From Paenibacillus whitsoniae (lineage in GTDB: Bacteria > Bacillota > Bacilli > Paenibacillales > NBRC-103111), in assembly GCF_003955665.1 (NCBI RefSeq), contig NZ_RXHU01000034.1, positions 211,734-275,733 of the forward strand: DNA of 64,000 bases, given 5' to 3'. Each line of letters starts with the position of its first letter. Position 1 is the first letter of the stretch. Both the position numbers and the translations under genes were made by a program. The notes below the pieces were generated by a model, which had not been told where the DNA came from, searched no databases, and was given only the letters and a program-made list of their open reading frames with translations. Below, in pieces: positions 9,130 to 18,955 of the stretch.

Positions 9130-9279
9130 CGCTCACCCGCTCCCTAAACATCACAATTGCTTACTACTACTTAGCCTATTGCCGCGTTAGGAATTGGTGT
9201 GGGCTGGCCATAATTTTCGACGACGAGCATCGGGATGAGCGACTCGGAACAATTCGTTGGGCAGTCTTCGATAAGCAAA

Positions 9280-9309
9280 CACCCCCTCTCCCACAAGGGA
9301 GAAGGGGTG
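9280..9309 (-). terminator. Terminator after the arabinan operon
   Basis: CACCCC(C)TCTCCC pairs with GGGAGA(A)GGGGTG around an ACAA loop, one mismatch. On the minus strand it is followed by TTTGCTT. It closes the GH51/GH43 transcript. Confidence 0.6.
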
Positions 9310-9322
9310 CAACCATCATACG

Positions 9323-11698
9323 CTATTTCCAAGCCGCCACCGACAGCGGCGAAACCGTCCACACGCTTGAGGTGCCGCTCAAGCCCACACGCCCGACCAG
9401 GAACGCGTTCGGATCTGTCCACGTCAAGATCGGCGTCTTGCTGCGATCAGTGAAAACCGAGATCGACGCGCCGCGCAGCTTGACGGTCACATGCACCGTT
9501 TCCTGCGGGGCGAGCTTCCAGGAGCCGGACGCTGCTTCCATGCTATTTTCATAACTGTTCCGCTTCAAGCTTACTTTGTCCATCCCAAAAGCAAGCGCAT
9601 AGCCCATGTAACCGTCCTTCACCTGGTCTTTGTGATCGGACTCATTCGTCGTACGAAGCAGTACGGTTGCCATGGCGCCGGACACTTGATTGAGCGTCAA
9701 GTCAAAGCTGACGGTGTAGTCGCTCCAACCCCACATGCCGCCGAAGCGGTTTACAAGGCCGACTGCGTTCGGTTTGACCGCCAATTGCTCCGGCACGGCT
9801 TGAGTGAGATTCGCCTCGAGGTCGCTCAGCGCGATTTCACCTTTGCCCCGACTTATCGTCAGCCAGCCCGTCCCTTGCTTCAACGCAAAGGTGCCGAGCG
9901 GCACTTTGCTCCAGGTGGCGTCCCCGGCAAACAATGCTTTATCCAGCTTGATTTCCTTGGACGTCCCGTCGACCTCTACCCGCAGCGTCGCGCCGGCAGA
10001 TAACTGAGAGACACGCGCGGCGAGCAGGTAGCTTCCTTCTTCGCGCACATTGACCGGAAAAGACACACTGTCGCCCGCATCAGAGAGCAGCACGGCATCA
10101 CTGCCGTCCGGCGCTATGCCGGGACGAACCGCAGCTTGGCCGCTCATCGTGCCATGCACCGCGTCCATTGTCCCCGGCAGCGGCTTGATCGCTTCGCGGT
10201 CGCTGCTGCCGTTCGCTTCGCCCGAGAAGGCCGTGAAATGTAGCTCCGGTTGCAAGCCCGTTGTCCACTGGTAGCCGATGCGCCCCGGGATGCCAATCAA
10301 ATCGCCCTGCTCGATTTGGAGCAAGTTGTCCCAATACAGCTTCGTCCCCGTGCTGTCCGATTCGACGCGAACGGTATGCAGCTTCGTCAGATCAGTCCCC
10401 GCTGGCAGCGGCTTGGTTGCCAGTTCCGTCTCTTTCCCATCAGCCCTAGCCATAAGCGTAAGCTCCTTGGCATCTGGGCGAATACGAGCTACGCGATAAT
10501 TCCGACTATCCGCATAAGCAAACACAACATCAAACGTCGAAGCTGCTCCATCTGCAGCACCGGTCACGAAATTAAACTCCCCCGTATACCGGTCGCCCGT
10601 CCCGGTTCGTGCGAGCCACCCTTGTCTCTGTCCATCTTCATGAATTCGCTCCCACTGCTCAGTCGATGGCAATGCCCCGGGAATGTCCTGGAAAACCGGC
10701 ATTTTCGGCGCTTCCTGCGGCACGCCGTGCGTCGGTCCGAGGACGGACATCTTATCTCCATTGAAAACAAGCCGGTCGATATTCATCTTGCGCATGGGAG
10801 GGCCCTCCGCAGATCGGCCAACCAAGTTGTGATAGACGATATAATATGCGTCCAGATCCGGCCCAAGCACAGTCGCGCTGTGACCAAGTCCGTTAAAATC
10901 ATCTGCCGTCGAAATCAGAATCGGGTTGTTTCCAGGAATCTTATAAGTCCCTACTGGAGATTCATGATTGACGCCGTAGTTAACGCGATACCCTTTACTA
11001 AACACATGGTTCCCGGTATACGTAATAAAGTAGCGCCCGTTCCGCTTAATAATCATGGAGCCTTCAGTCCAATGGCCCAGCGAGGTAGCGCTCAACTGCT
11101 TGTCAGGCCCAATTGTATACGGGTCGGACATGCTGCTCGCCATAATCCCCCCGTTCTTCGCATGGGTAAAATACCACCGGGCATCGTCGTCGATAAAAAC
11201 CGAACCATCGATCGTAAAGCCGAGGTTATCCGTTTTGTTCACAAACGGGCCGGTCGGCTTGTCGCTTTGCAGCACATAGTGACCCTTGCCCGCCGGTGAC
11301 GTATACATGTAAAACGACCCGTTCCAATAGACAACCTCCGGTGCATAAGCACTTTCGGTAATCGGCTCCTCCGTTACTAATCCTTCATACTTCCAATGGA
11401 CCAAATCGTCGGAGCTCCAAGCCTTGATCCCAATGCGTTTATCTTTCGTACTGCAATATAGATAATATTTACCGTCAAAGCGAAGAATGTAAGGATCGCC
11501 AATGCCGTAATCCTCCCATTCTCCCTCAAGCGTAAACGGATTCTGATACGTAGTCCCAAGCGTAACTTCCATGTGCCTCACCTCCTCCTTCTTCCCGAGC
11601 AGCGGAATCTGCCAAATACCTGCGATCAGCAGCATTATGCAGCAAGCAGCGACAAGAAGCCACCTCGCCTTCGGGTTGAGCATCGCCTCATTATTCAT
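9323..11698 (-). CDS. Modular GH43 glycosidase with N-terminal membrane anchor
   Basis: About 791 residues from ATG 11698, which overlaps the GH51 stop (ATGAATAA). A hydrophobic segment (WLLVAACCIMLLIAGIW) gives a signal anchor, then a GH43 five-blade propeller of about 310 residues with a complete triad: general-base Asp in YGIGDPYI, pKa-setting Asp in TIDGSVFIDDD and acid Glu in HWTEGSMII. After it come a concanavalin-like segment, a CBM6/35-like segment (GDSVSFPVNVREEGSYLLAARV) and another beta-sandwich. It probably trims arabinose or xylose side chains outside the cell. A longer start at 11722 is possible. An internal ATG at 11572 has a far stronger ribosome site (GGAGGAGGTGAGGCAC) and would give an unanchored enzyme. 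Confidence 0.88.
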   Translation of the reverse strand: MNNEAMLNPKARWLLVAACCIMLLIAGIWQIPLLGKKEEVRHMEVTLGTTYQNPFTLEGEWEDYGIGDPYILRFDGKYYLYCSTKDKRIGIKAWSSDDLVHWKYEGLVTEEPITESAYAPEVVYWNGSFYMYTSPAGKGHYVLQSDKPTGPFVNKTDNLGFTIDGSVFIDDDARWYFTHAKNGGIMASSMSDPYTIGPDKQLSATSLGHWTEGSMIIKRNGRYFITYTGNHVFSKGYRVNYGVNHESPVGTYKIPGNNPILISTADDFNGLGHSATVLGPDLDAYYIVYHNLVGRSAEGPPMRKMNIDRLVFNGDKMSVLGPTHGVPQEAPKMPVFQDIPGALPSTEQWERIHEDGQRQGWLARTGTGDRYTGEFNFVTGAADGAASTFDVVFAYADSRNYRVARIRPDAKELTLMARADGKETELATKPLPAGTDLTKLHTVRVESDSTGTKLYWDNLLQIEQGDLIGIPGRIGYQWTTGLQPELHFTAFSGEANGSSDREAIKPLPGTMDAVHGTMSGQAAVRPGIAPDGSDAVLLSDAGDSVSFPVNVREEGSYLLAARVSQLSAGATLRVEVDGTSKEIKLDKALFAGDATWSKVPLGTFALKQGTGWLTISRGKGEIALSDLEANLTQAVPEQLAVKPNAVGLVNRFGGMWGWSDYTVSFDLTLNQVSGAMATVLLRTTNESDHKDQVKDGYMGYALAFGMDKVSLKRNSYENSMEAASGSWKLAPQETVHVTVKLRGASISVFTDRSKTPILTWTDPNAFLVGRVGLSGTSSVWTVSPLSVAAWK

Positions 11699-13736
11699 GA
11701 TTTGCGATGACTTCCAATGCATAGACAGAAGAAGGACGCAGCAAGCACGTCACGACAGAACGCTCCACCGATACTTCATGAACGCGGCTAATGACATCTT
11801 CGGGATGCTCGGCAGCGTTATAGCTTTCAAAGTGATCGCCGGTAATTTCCGTAAGACGAGCTGTTCCCGATACAGCAAAATCGCCGAAGCTCACATCTGT
11901 TAGCTGCTCGTCCAAGCTGCGGTTTACGATAAAGACCGTCACCTTATTCCGATCCTTGTTGATACTCGCCACAACGTCCAGAATCGGCAGCTCGTCGAGC
12001 TTTGGTCCTGTCGCCGGTCCCTTCACTCCGAAGCTCGGACAATCCGTACTACTTTCCACCACATAACCCAATTCGCTGTTGGCGTAAGCCTGCATCACGT
12101 AGTACGTCGGAGAACCGTAAACTTTCAATGCATTTTCGGTTCTGTCAGCAGATTTGCCCCTGAACTGATCGGCATAGTAGTCGCCGACGCGGATACATCC
12201 GCCGAGCCAACCGTTAACAAGGTCCGAAAAGCTGCCGATTTCAACCAGATCACTGCTCCGGATAAATTCATTCAGGTTCGCCGCATTCGCTGCTGCAGCC
12301 TCCAGTGTATGTTCATTCGGCAGCCCTTTGCGAATCGTGTTCGGGTAATACATCGTGTTGTACTCCGTGATCGCCAGCTTCACATGCGCATAGCGCTCGG
12401 ACGAACCGATCAACGCTCTGGCCTGACGCACGGTCTCGCGCGTCCATTCCGGATAAGAGACAATGGCCTTAAACCGTTCCTCCGCCGGCGTCTGGTGATT
12501 CATCCCGAAGCGCGGGCAGCCATGGTACAAATGCAGCGTCAAATAGTCCATGTGCTCGGCAGCACGCGCAAGAACCGTGGCGTTCCACCCCTCCGTCTTG
12601 TCGTCCCCGCAGGCGAGCAGGCGAATACTCGGATCAGCCGCCTTCATTGCTTCAGCAAATCGGACATAACGCTCGGCAAACTGTTCAGCGTTGCAATGCC
12701 CAACTTGCCACGGCCCCCACACTTCGTTGCCGATCTCCCAGTACGTTACGCCATAAGGTTCAGGGTGCCCGTTGGCCGCACGCAGACGCCCCATCGGCGT
12801 CGTCGCATCGCCGTTGCAGTATTCGATCCACTCGGCCGCTTCCTCCGGCGTGCCCGAGCCGTCGTTCACGCAGATAAGCGGTTCAACATTCAGCTCCCGG
12901 CAAAAAGCAATGAACTCGTCGGTGCCAAAATATTTGCTCGTCCAGCCTCCCCACGCCTCATTCACCAGGCATGGACGCTCATGAACCGGCCCAATTGCTT
13001 GCTGCCAATGGTAGGCCGAGATGTAGTTGCCCGCCAGCCGCATCATGCCGGCATTTAAGGAGCGGGTCATCTCCATCACTTCCCGGCGAACGTTGCCGGC
13101 GCTGCCCGATGGCAGCAAGGAAATATGATCCAGCCACAGCATGCCGGTGGACACGTGATCCAGCCAGCGCGGATGCTCAGCAGGGACATACAGTCGGAAT
13201 TCCGCCTGCTCGCACGCCTGCTCCACCCGAAGGCGAACATCATACGCTCGCCAATCATGGCTTTCCAGATCGATGCGCACTTGCCCTAACAGCTCTCCCG
13301 TCCGCCGATTCACGATCTCCGCCAGCAGGTATTTGATGTCAATGGACGCTCTGGCATAGAGCGACAAAGCATAGCCTTGCTGATCCTGCTTGACGGCAAC
13401 CGCCTGAGCAACCCCTGCATATGCACAATCGTCGCTGAACAAACGAATCATCTGACTGTGTCCCGAATGGTAAGCAGCCGCAGGCTCTAGACCATAGACG
13501 GTGCTCTTGCCATTCGTATAGGGACGCCAGCTTCCTGACAATCCCCGATAAGCGACGTCCTCGCTTTCAAAATCCATATCTCTCAGCGGATACGCCAGCA
13601 TCGCTTCCATATGATCCCGAATATCTTCGACGAAATGACCGAACAGATAGGGATTGATAGCTGTCGTACGACTTGTTTTCGCATTCACCTGAATTGTTGC
13701 TTTGGATTGCACCATGATGTTAACGCATCCTTCCAC
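11691..13736 (-). CDS. Alpha-L-arabinofuranosidase, GH51
   Basis: 681 residues from GTG 13736 (ATG 13715 is a possible start). It has the GH51 plan: NPYLFGHFVEDIRDHMEAML at the N-terminus, a carbohydrate-binding-like insert, then the TIM barrel with acid/base Glu338 in YWEIGNEVWG and nucleophile Glu458 in AITEYNT, and a C-terminal beta domain. No signal peptide, so it is intracellular: it releases arabinose from oligosaccharides brought in by the adjacent importer. It follows the LplC-like permease by three bases and overlaps the GH43 gene, so all are one operon. Its length exceeds the common 500-residue GH51 type because of the insert at about 80-210. Confidence 0.93.
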   Translation of the reverse strand: MEGCVNIMVQSKATIQVNAKTSRTTAINPYLFGHFVEDIRDHMEAMLAYPLRDMDFESEDVAYRGLSGSWRPYTNGKSTVYGLEPAAAYHSGHSQMIRLFSDDCAYAGVAQAVAVKQDQQGYALSLYARASIDIKYLLAEIVNRRTGELLGQVRIDLESHDWRAYDVRLRVEQACEQAEFRLYVPAEHPRWLDHVSTGMLWLDHISLLPSGSAGNVRREVMEMTRSLNAGMMRLAGNYISAYHWQQAIGPVHERPCLVNEAWGGWTSKYFGTDEFIAFCRELNVEPLICVNDGSGTPEEAAEWIEYCNGDATTPMGRLRAANGHPEPYGVTYWEIGNEVWGPWQVGHCNAEQFAERYVRFAEAMKAADPSIRLLACGDDKTEGWNATVLARAAEHMDYLTLHLYHGCPRFGMNHQTPAEERFKAIVSYPEWTRETVRQARALIGSSERYAHVKLAITEYNTMYYPNTIRKGLPNEHTLEAAAANAANLNEFIRSSDLVEIGSFSDLVNGWLGGCIRVGDYYADQFRGKSADRTENALKVYGSPTYYVMQAYANSELGYVVESSTDCPSFGVKGPATGPKLDELPILDVVASINKDRNKVTVFIVNRSLDEQLTDVSFGDFAVSGTARLTEITGDHFESYNAAEHPEDVISRVHEVSVERSVVTCLLRPSSVYALEVIANHE

Positions 13737-13739
13737 TTG

Positions 13740-14633
13740 TTATCCTTTCAAAGAACCGATCATAACGCCCTTCACAAAATGCCGCTGAACAAATGGATAC
13801 ATGACCAAGACTGGCAAGCTGGAAATAATGATGACGACGTACTTAATACTTTCCGCCAGCAGTACTTTGTTTTCTATGCCCACATTGCTGTCGGAAGCAT
13901 CGGCCTGACTCACCATTAAGACCTCGCGCAGTACAAGCTGAAGCGGGTACAGGTCTTTGGTGCGAATGTAAATTAACGCGTTGAAATACGAATTCCAGTG
14001 GCCGACTGCGTAGAACAGCACCATTACCGCAAGAATCGGCTTCGACAACGGAAGAATGACGTGCGTTAACAGCTTCCAGTTGGAACAGCCGTCGATATTG
14101 GCTGCTTCCTGAATTTCCCACGGAATGTTGGATTGAAAATACGTTCGCATCACAATTAAATTATAGGTGGCAATCGCGCCAGGAATGACAAGCGCCCACA
14201 TCGTGTCCACCATGCCTAAGTTTTTCACGAGAAGATACGATGGAATCAATCCCCCGCTGAAAAACATCGTTAGCGTAATGAAGAACATAATAATGCCCCG
14301 TCCAGGCAAATCGGGTCTGGAGAGCGGGTAAGCAGCCAGTGTCGTCATGAACAGGTTAATCAACGTACCGACCAATGTATAAAGGATCGTATTGCCATAG
14401 CTGTTCCAAATCTGTTCATTGTGAAATACGTTCCGGTAAGCATCCAAGGTAACCTGCTTAGGCAACAGCAACACGTCGCCGTTTAATACAAGCGCAGGAT
14501 CACTGAAAGAGGCGCTCACAATAAAGACGAGCGGATACAGCACCACCACCACGATGAGCGCCGCCAATACGTTCACGACAAGATCGAATATTTTTTCATC
14601 GGATGCGCGCTTTTGAAGCGTTCCACTAGTCAT
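13740..14633 (-). CDS. Carbohydrate ABC transporter permease, LplC type
   Basis: 297 residues, six predicted membrane helices, with the ATPase-contact motif EIQEAANIDGCSNWKLLTHVI in the cytoplasmic loop (read as EAANIDGCSNW). Typical LplC features are SFSDPALVLNGDVLLLP near residue 42 and a closing HFVKGVMIGSLKG. ATG follows GGGGGAAT. It works with the LplB-type partner 14 bp upstream and the lipoprotein before it to import an oligosaccharide, here probably arabino-oligosaccharides because GH51 and GH43 follow in the same transcript. Confidence 0.95.
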   Translation of the reverse strand: MTSGTLQKRASDEKIFDLVVNVLAALIVVVVLYPLVFIVSASFSDPALVLNGDVLLLPKQVTLDAYRNVFHNEQIWNSYGNTILYTLVGTLINLFMTTLAAYPLSRPDLPGRGIIMFFITLTMFFSGGLIPSYLLVKNLGMVDTMWALVIPGAIATYNLIVMRTYFQSNIPWEIQEAANIDGCSNWKLLTHVILPLSKPILAVMVLFYAVGHWNSYFNALIYIRTKDLYPLQLVLREVLMVSQADASDSNVGIENKVLLAESIKYVVIIISSLPVLVMYPFVQRHFVKGVMIGSLKG

Positions 14634-14647
14634 TCAAGATTCCCCCT

Positions 14648-15604
14648 TTACCATAAGCTGGTCTCCGCCTTCTTGCGGGCAAAGCGATTCACCAAGAGCA
14701 GCAGCGCAAGATTGATCAGCGAGTTGAATAAGCCAATCGCCGCCGTGTAGCTGTATTCGCCTTTCAAAATACCTGCCGAGTACACGAAGGTTGAAATGAC
14801 ATCGCTGGATTCCAGATTCAAGTTATTTTGCATAAGCAGAATTTTCTCGAATCCGACATTCATGAAATGCCCGACATCGAGGATGAGCAAAATCACGATA
14901 ACCGGTAAAATCCCGGGCAAAGAGACATGCCAAATACGCCGCAGCCGGGACGCACCGTCCATTTTAGCGGCTTCATACAACTGCGGATTAACTCCGCTCA
15001 AGGCTGCAATGTAGATAATCGATTGCCAACCCATATTTTGCCAAATGTTGGATGAGATAAAAATCGTCTTGAACCATCCCGCAGAATCCATGAATCGAAT
15101 CGGCTCCCCGCCAAACGCCTCAATAATCGAATTGATCGGGCCGCCACGCGGAGACAGGAATACCATAATCATCCCGACCATCACGACAATAGAGATAAAA
15201 TGCGGGATATAGGTAATATTTTGCACAACTTTACTATACGTTTTGTTACGGATTTCCGTCACCAACAGCGCTAACGCAACTGGAATCGGGAAAGCGAACA
15301 GCAGGGAGAATAAATTAATCGAAACCGTGTTCCATAAGAGCCGCCAGAAATAGTAAGAGTCAACGAACCGTTTAAAATGGTCGAGACCGACCCATGCGCT
15401 CCCACTGATGCCCTTCGCAGGACTGAAGTTTTTGAACGCAATCTGAAGCCCGTAGAGTGGGCCGTAATTAAACACTAAATACCAAACAATCGGGAGCAGC
15501 AGCATCAAATACAAATCGTACCGACTGCTCACCGCTTTCCAAAGGCGCGAGCGCCTCGACCGAGATCGAGACGCCGTGCCTGCTGCATGTACCGTACTGT
15601 TCAT
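14648..15604 (-). CDS. Carbohydrate ABC transporter permease, LplB type
   Basis: 318 residues. Basic N-terminus (RSRSRRSRLWK), then six helices beginning DLYLMLLLPIVWYLVFNYGP, the family hallmark NYGPLYGLQIAFKNF, and the docking loop YEAAKMDGASRLRRIWHV. It is the first permease of the pair and lies 27 bp after the binding protein. Together they import oligosaccharide for the enzymes downstream; the ATPase is supplied from elsewhere. Confidence 0.95.
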   Translation of the reverse strand: MNSTVHAAGTASRSRSRRSRLWKAVSSRYDLYLMLLLPIVWYLVFNYGPLYGLQIAFKNFSPAKGISGSAWVGLDHFKRFVDSYYFWRLLWNTVSINLFSLLFAFPIPVALALLVTEIRNKTYSKVVQNITYIPHFISIVVMVGMIMVFLSPRGGPINSIIEAFGGEPIRFMDSAGWFKTIFISSNIWQNMGWQSIIYIAALSGVNPQLYEAAKMDGASRLRRIWHVSLPGILPVIVILLILDVGHFMNVGFEKILLMQNNLNLESSDVISTFVYSAGILKGEYSYTAAIGLFNSLINLALLLLVNRFARKKAETSLW

Positions 15605-15631
15605 GTGCAGTCCTCCAGCCGTGATGCCTGA

Positions 15632-17230
15632 TTATTTTTTCTGTTTCATTTTGTCGTAAGCATCTTGGTAGAGCTTCTGCAATTCGTCAATTTTCATTTT
15701 CTTGAGCGTCGATTGGAATTCGCCCCATTTATCGAAGCTGAGAGCACCTGCAATAAATTTCGTGGTTTGTTCTTCGTAATATTTATCAATATCGTTACGC
15801 AAAATGTTGATTTGCTGGGCTGTTTGCTCGTCGAACAATGGCGCTGCAAAAATCTTCGGCATGTATGGATCAAGTTTCTTTTGGGCTTCCTGAACCTGTG
15901 GCGGATTGATGAAAGAAGCTACCTTTTCGCTGATCAGGTGAGGAGCCCCACCGCCGGCATAAGGGGTGATTTTGGATTGATTGCCTGTTGCCAAGAAAGC
16001 ATCGGTATAATAAGGAATACCATTGCGCAATTCATAATTATCGCCTTGGCGGCCAAATCGCAGCAAAGTCGAACCTTCGTCACTGTAGAAATAATCGATC
16101 CAACGCATCGTAGCTTCCGGATTTTTATTCACCGAAGTGATGGCAAACGCACCGAAATCCCTTGGCACTGGAGCTGATAATTGCAGTCTGTCGCCATGCG
16201 GTCCTTTGACCGGGGAAATACCAATATATTGATCGTTAACTTTCGTACCCAACATCGGATTGTTCGTCTGATCAAAGAAGAAGCCAGTATTTCCTGTAGC
16301 TTGCTTAGCTATATATTGAGCTTCTTTCTGCGAAAATACTTCCTGATCCAGCAATTTCTCGGAATACAGTTTATTCAGGAACATCAGCATCTCTTTGTTC
16401 CGGTCGCTGCCCATCCAAATATTGACTTTGTCATTCTCAATGTTGATGTAATAACCGAGCTGTTTGTCCAAACCGAAGGATCCACCCATAATATCGGCGA
16501 CAGGTATGCCTAGACCAGGGCCACCGCTTGCGCGAGCGGTCATCGGGATTTCGTCCTGTTTGCCGTTGCCGTTCGGATCTTTATCCCGGAACGCTTTCAG
16601 TACTTCGTACAGTTCGTCTGTCGTTTCCGGCTCTTTGAGATTTAATTTTTTCAGCCACGCTTGGTTCATCCAACGCTTGTCGGTTCTGGCGGAGTTTACA
16701 GTTACAATGCCGGGAATGGCATAAATATGGCCTTCAGGCGTTGTAATCGCCGGACGAATCTCAGGATAAGTTTCCATGAGTTTCTTCAAATTCGGTGCAT
16801 ACTTGTCGATCAGACCTTCTAGCGGAATCAATTGTCCGCCTGTGCCGTAGCGGATCGCTTCCAGCGGTGTAAGCCCCGAGCGATACATAACGTCCGGGAG
16901 TTCATTCGAAGCGAAGAGCAGGTTCTTTTTCTCAGCAAATCCGTCTGTCGGCGCTTCGATCCATTCCACTTGTACGTTGCTCAATTTCTCGTAGTCCTGG
17001 AACACCGGCATATCTTTGAACGGGCCGTTCGCAGGCGCAGTTCGCGTAAACATTTTCAGCTTAATCGGTTCCTTGACAATCGGAAATCCTGCTGTTGACA
17101 CCTTATCTGTCGAGCCGCTTGGTGCTTTGTCTTTCGTTTCTTTACTTGGTGTATCCGAGCCGCATGCCGATAAGGTCAGGCTGGAAACGACCAGCGTTGA
17201 AAGAAGTACAGTCCCCCATTTTCTTTTCAT
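15632..17230 (-). CDS. LplA-type extracellular solute-binding lipoprotein
   Basis: 532 residues, the long size class that goes with LplB/LplC permeases. Signal peptide MKRKWGTVLLSTLVVSSLTLSAC with lipobox LSAC (Cys23), then an acidic Ser/Thr/Lys linker. The mature part carries the EF-hand-like DPNGNGKQDEIPMT stretch common in this class (about residue 215), a likely calcium site. It captures the sugar for the permeases downstream. ATG follows GGAGGAAG. Its own promoter region at 17231-17347 holds a palindrome at the -35 position and a cre-like site, so it is both inducible and catabolite-controlled by inference. Confidence 0.93.
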   Translation of the reverse strand: MKRKWGTVLLSTLVVSSLTLSACGSDTPSKETKDKAPSGSTDKVSTAGFPIVKEPIKLKMFTRTAPANGPFKDMPVFQDYEKLSNVQVEWIEAPTDGFAEKKNLLFASNELPDVMYRSGLTPLEAIRYGTGGQLIPLEGLIDKYAPNLKKLMETYPEIRPAITTPEGHIYAIPGIVTVNSARTDKRWMNQAWLKKLNLKEPETTDELYEVLKAFRDKDPNGNGKQDEIPMTARASGGPGLGIPVADIMGGSFGLDKQLGYYINIENDKVNIWMGSDRNKEMLMFLNKLYSEKLLDQEVFSQKEAQYIAKQATGNTGFFFDQTNNPMLGTKVNDQYIGISPVKGPHGDRLQLSAPVPRDFGAFAITSVNKNPEATMRWIDYFYSDEGSTLLRFGRQGDNYELRNGIPYYTDAFLATGNQSKITPYAGGGAPHLISEKVASFINPPQVQEAQKKLDPYMPKIFAAPLFDEQTAQQINILRNDIDKYYEEQTTKFIAGALSFDKWGEFQSTLKKMKIDELQKLYQDAYDKMKQKK

Positions 17231-17268
17231 TCGTTCTTCCTCCGATTCACAAGTATGTCCGCCTTAGC

Positions 17269-17283
17269 AAGAAAGCGTTTTCT
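17269..17283 (-). promoter_or_regulatory. Candidate cre site downstream of the importer promoter
   Basis: AAGAAAGCGTTTTCT matches WTGNAANCGNWNNCW with one miss and sits inside a wider palindrome, CCTTAG...CTAAGG. It lies just downstream of the -10 element at 17297-17302, where bound CcpA would block elongation. Confidence 0.5.
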
Positions 17284-17296
17284 AAGGGGTGATTTT

Positions 17297-17317
17297 ATTA
17301 TAAGTAATCGCTTACTT
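17297..17317 (-). promoter_or_regulatory. Importer promoter with palindromic activator site
   Basis: On the minus strand a perfect TATAAT (17297-17302) is abutted by the palindrome AAGTAATCGCTTACTT (17302-17317), which occupies the place of a -35 box. No good TTGACA is present at 17 bp. This suggests an activator-dependent promoter, with the YesN-type regulator encoded next door as the natural candidate. Confidence 0.5.
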
Positions 17318-17347
17318 CCCGTGATTCAACATCTATGACATTCCATT

Positions 17348-18952
17348 CTACAATTTTGACTGTTTGAGGAGATCGATGTAGGCTTGCGGCGTCGTTCCTG
17401 TTATCGTTTTGAATACTTTGAAAAAGTACGTATAACTGACAAAGCCAACCTCACTGCTGATTTGCTTCAAAGCGAGAGCGCCCGCTTCCATATGCAGACA
17501 GCTCTTCTGAATGCGCAGCCGGTTCAAGTACTCTGTGAACGTCATCCCCGTCTCTTCTTTAAATAACCTGCTTAAATAAGAAGGATTCAAATTAAGCGCG
17601 CTTGCCACGCTATCCAGCGAAATATTGGCGGCGTAATGATCGGTAATATACTGCACGGCTTTCGCAATATGGCGCGAATAAGGCCCGCCGGCTTGCTGCT
17701 TTTTAATCACTTCCGTTACGCGCGTGTAATACGCTATCATCCACTCGCCAAGCTCCGGCACGGTGTGCAGACGCGCAATCTCATTGCGGGAAGGGATCAA
17801 ACTGTGATCTTCCGGCGAAATATGGGCAAATTGCCGCTTCAAAGTCATTTCCATCAGGTGCAGCAATTCGCTCACCATCATTTGAACTTTGATCGCGTAG
17901 GCTGGCAGCGTGCGTACTTCCGCAAACATCAAGGTCAGAAGCTGCACGATTTTATCGAGATCGAGCTGCTCCACATAGAGACGAAGCTGCTTGCTTTCCT
18001 CATGAAACAGCGTTTCTCTCAACATCGGTGCTTGCAAGCCTTGAGCATACATGGCGTTCATTTCCTGATCCGCTGTTCTGTAACTTACGGCAACTTGACG
18101 AAGGCTTCCGCATAAAGATCCCACTGTAAAAATGCTGCGCAAATTCAAAAACTTCTCCAGCGTATGCGACAGCGCACTCATGGCCTGCTTCATTTGCGTC
18201 ATGACGGCATGCTCACTCCGCTCTGCGAAAGAGAACAGCACGATGAACCGCCCCTCGCCCACATACCCGACCGTTCGCTTCTGAACGTCTCCAACGGCGA
18301 GCTGCATAACTTCGGTTGCTTTGTGTACTAAATCGTTTTTTTGAACATCGGTCAATCGTTCGGTCACCAGCAAGAACGGAACGATCTGCACGACGGCCGT
18401 TCCATAGGTAACCGCATCCGCGTACACACCGCTCTGGCGGACGAATTCCTGTAAGGCATCTCCTGTCTCGTGCCCCTCTCTGGCGACATTCGCGACATGC
18501 TCGCGAAGCATGACCGGGCTAAGACTTTCCATCATCCGCGTCTGCGCATTCCGCGCTTCATGCTCCCGCTCTTCGCTTTGCAGTTCCTGTACCGCTTTAT
18601 TCAGCAGCGACACCAGTGCTTCTCCGTTGAGTCGATGCTTGAGCAAATAGTCCATCGCCCCATTCATCAGACAAGTGCGCACATAGTCGTAATCGTCAAA
18701 GGAGCTTAGCATGATCATTTTAACTTTGGCAAATCGCTTTTTGATCCGGCGGCACAGCTCCACGCCATCCATGATCGGCATGCTGACATCGATAATGGCA
18801 ATGTGGGGGAGATGCTGCTCCATCATGGCGAGCGCCATTTCCCCATTCTGCGCTTCGCCGCAAATGACGAATCCATGCTCCTCCCACGAAAGCATGCTCT
18901 TCACATCATTGCGCGCCAACGCTTCATCATCTACAAGCAAAACTTCATACAT
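17348..18952 (-). CDS. YesN-type response regulator
   Basis: 534 residues: receiver at 1-120 with D8/D9, phosphoacceptor Asp55 (IIDVSMPIMDG) and a Lys in MDYLLKHRL, a long middle region, and a C-terminal AraC-type DNA-binding domain (about 430-534; VASALNLNPSYLSRLFKEE, then VGFVSYTYFFKVFKTITGTTPQ). It follows the sensor kinase gene by three bases and precedes the importer operon on the same strand. It is the likely activator of the importer promoter at 17297-17317 in response to arabinan-derived sugars. Confidence 0.94.
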   Translation of the reverse strand: MYEVLLVDDEALARNDVKSMLSWEEHGFVICGEAQNGEMALAMMEQHLPHIAIIDVSMPIMDGVELCRRIKKRFAKVKMIMLSSFDDYDYVRTCLMNGAMDYLLKHRLNGEALVSLLNKAVQELQSEEREHEARNAQTRMMESLSPVMLREHVANVAREGHETGDALQEFVRQSGVYADAVTYGTAVVQIVPFLLVTERLTDVQKNDLVHKATEVMQLAVGDVQKRTVGYVGEGRFIVLFSFAERSEHAVMTQMKQAMSALSHTLEKFLNLRSIFTVGSLCGSLRQVAVSYRTADQEMNAMYAQGLQAPMLRETLFHEESKQLRLYVEQLDLDKIVQLLTLMFAEVRTLPAYAIKVQMMVSELLHLMEMTLKRQFAHISPEDHSLIPSRNEIARLHTVPELGEWMIAYYTRVTEVIKKQQAGGPYSRHIAKAVQYITDHYAANISLDSVASALNLNPSYLSRLFKEETGMTFTEYLNRLRIQKSCLHMEAGALALKQISSEVGFVSYTYFFKVFKTITGTTPQAYIDLLKQSKL

Positions 18953-18955
18953 GCT

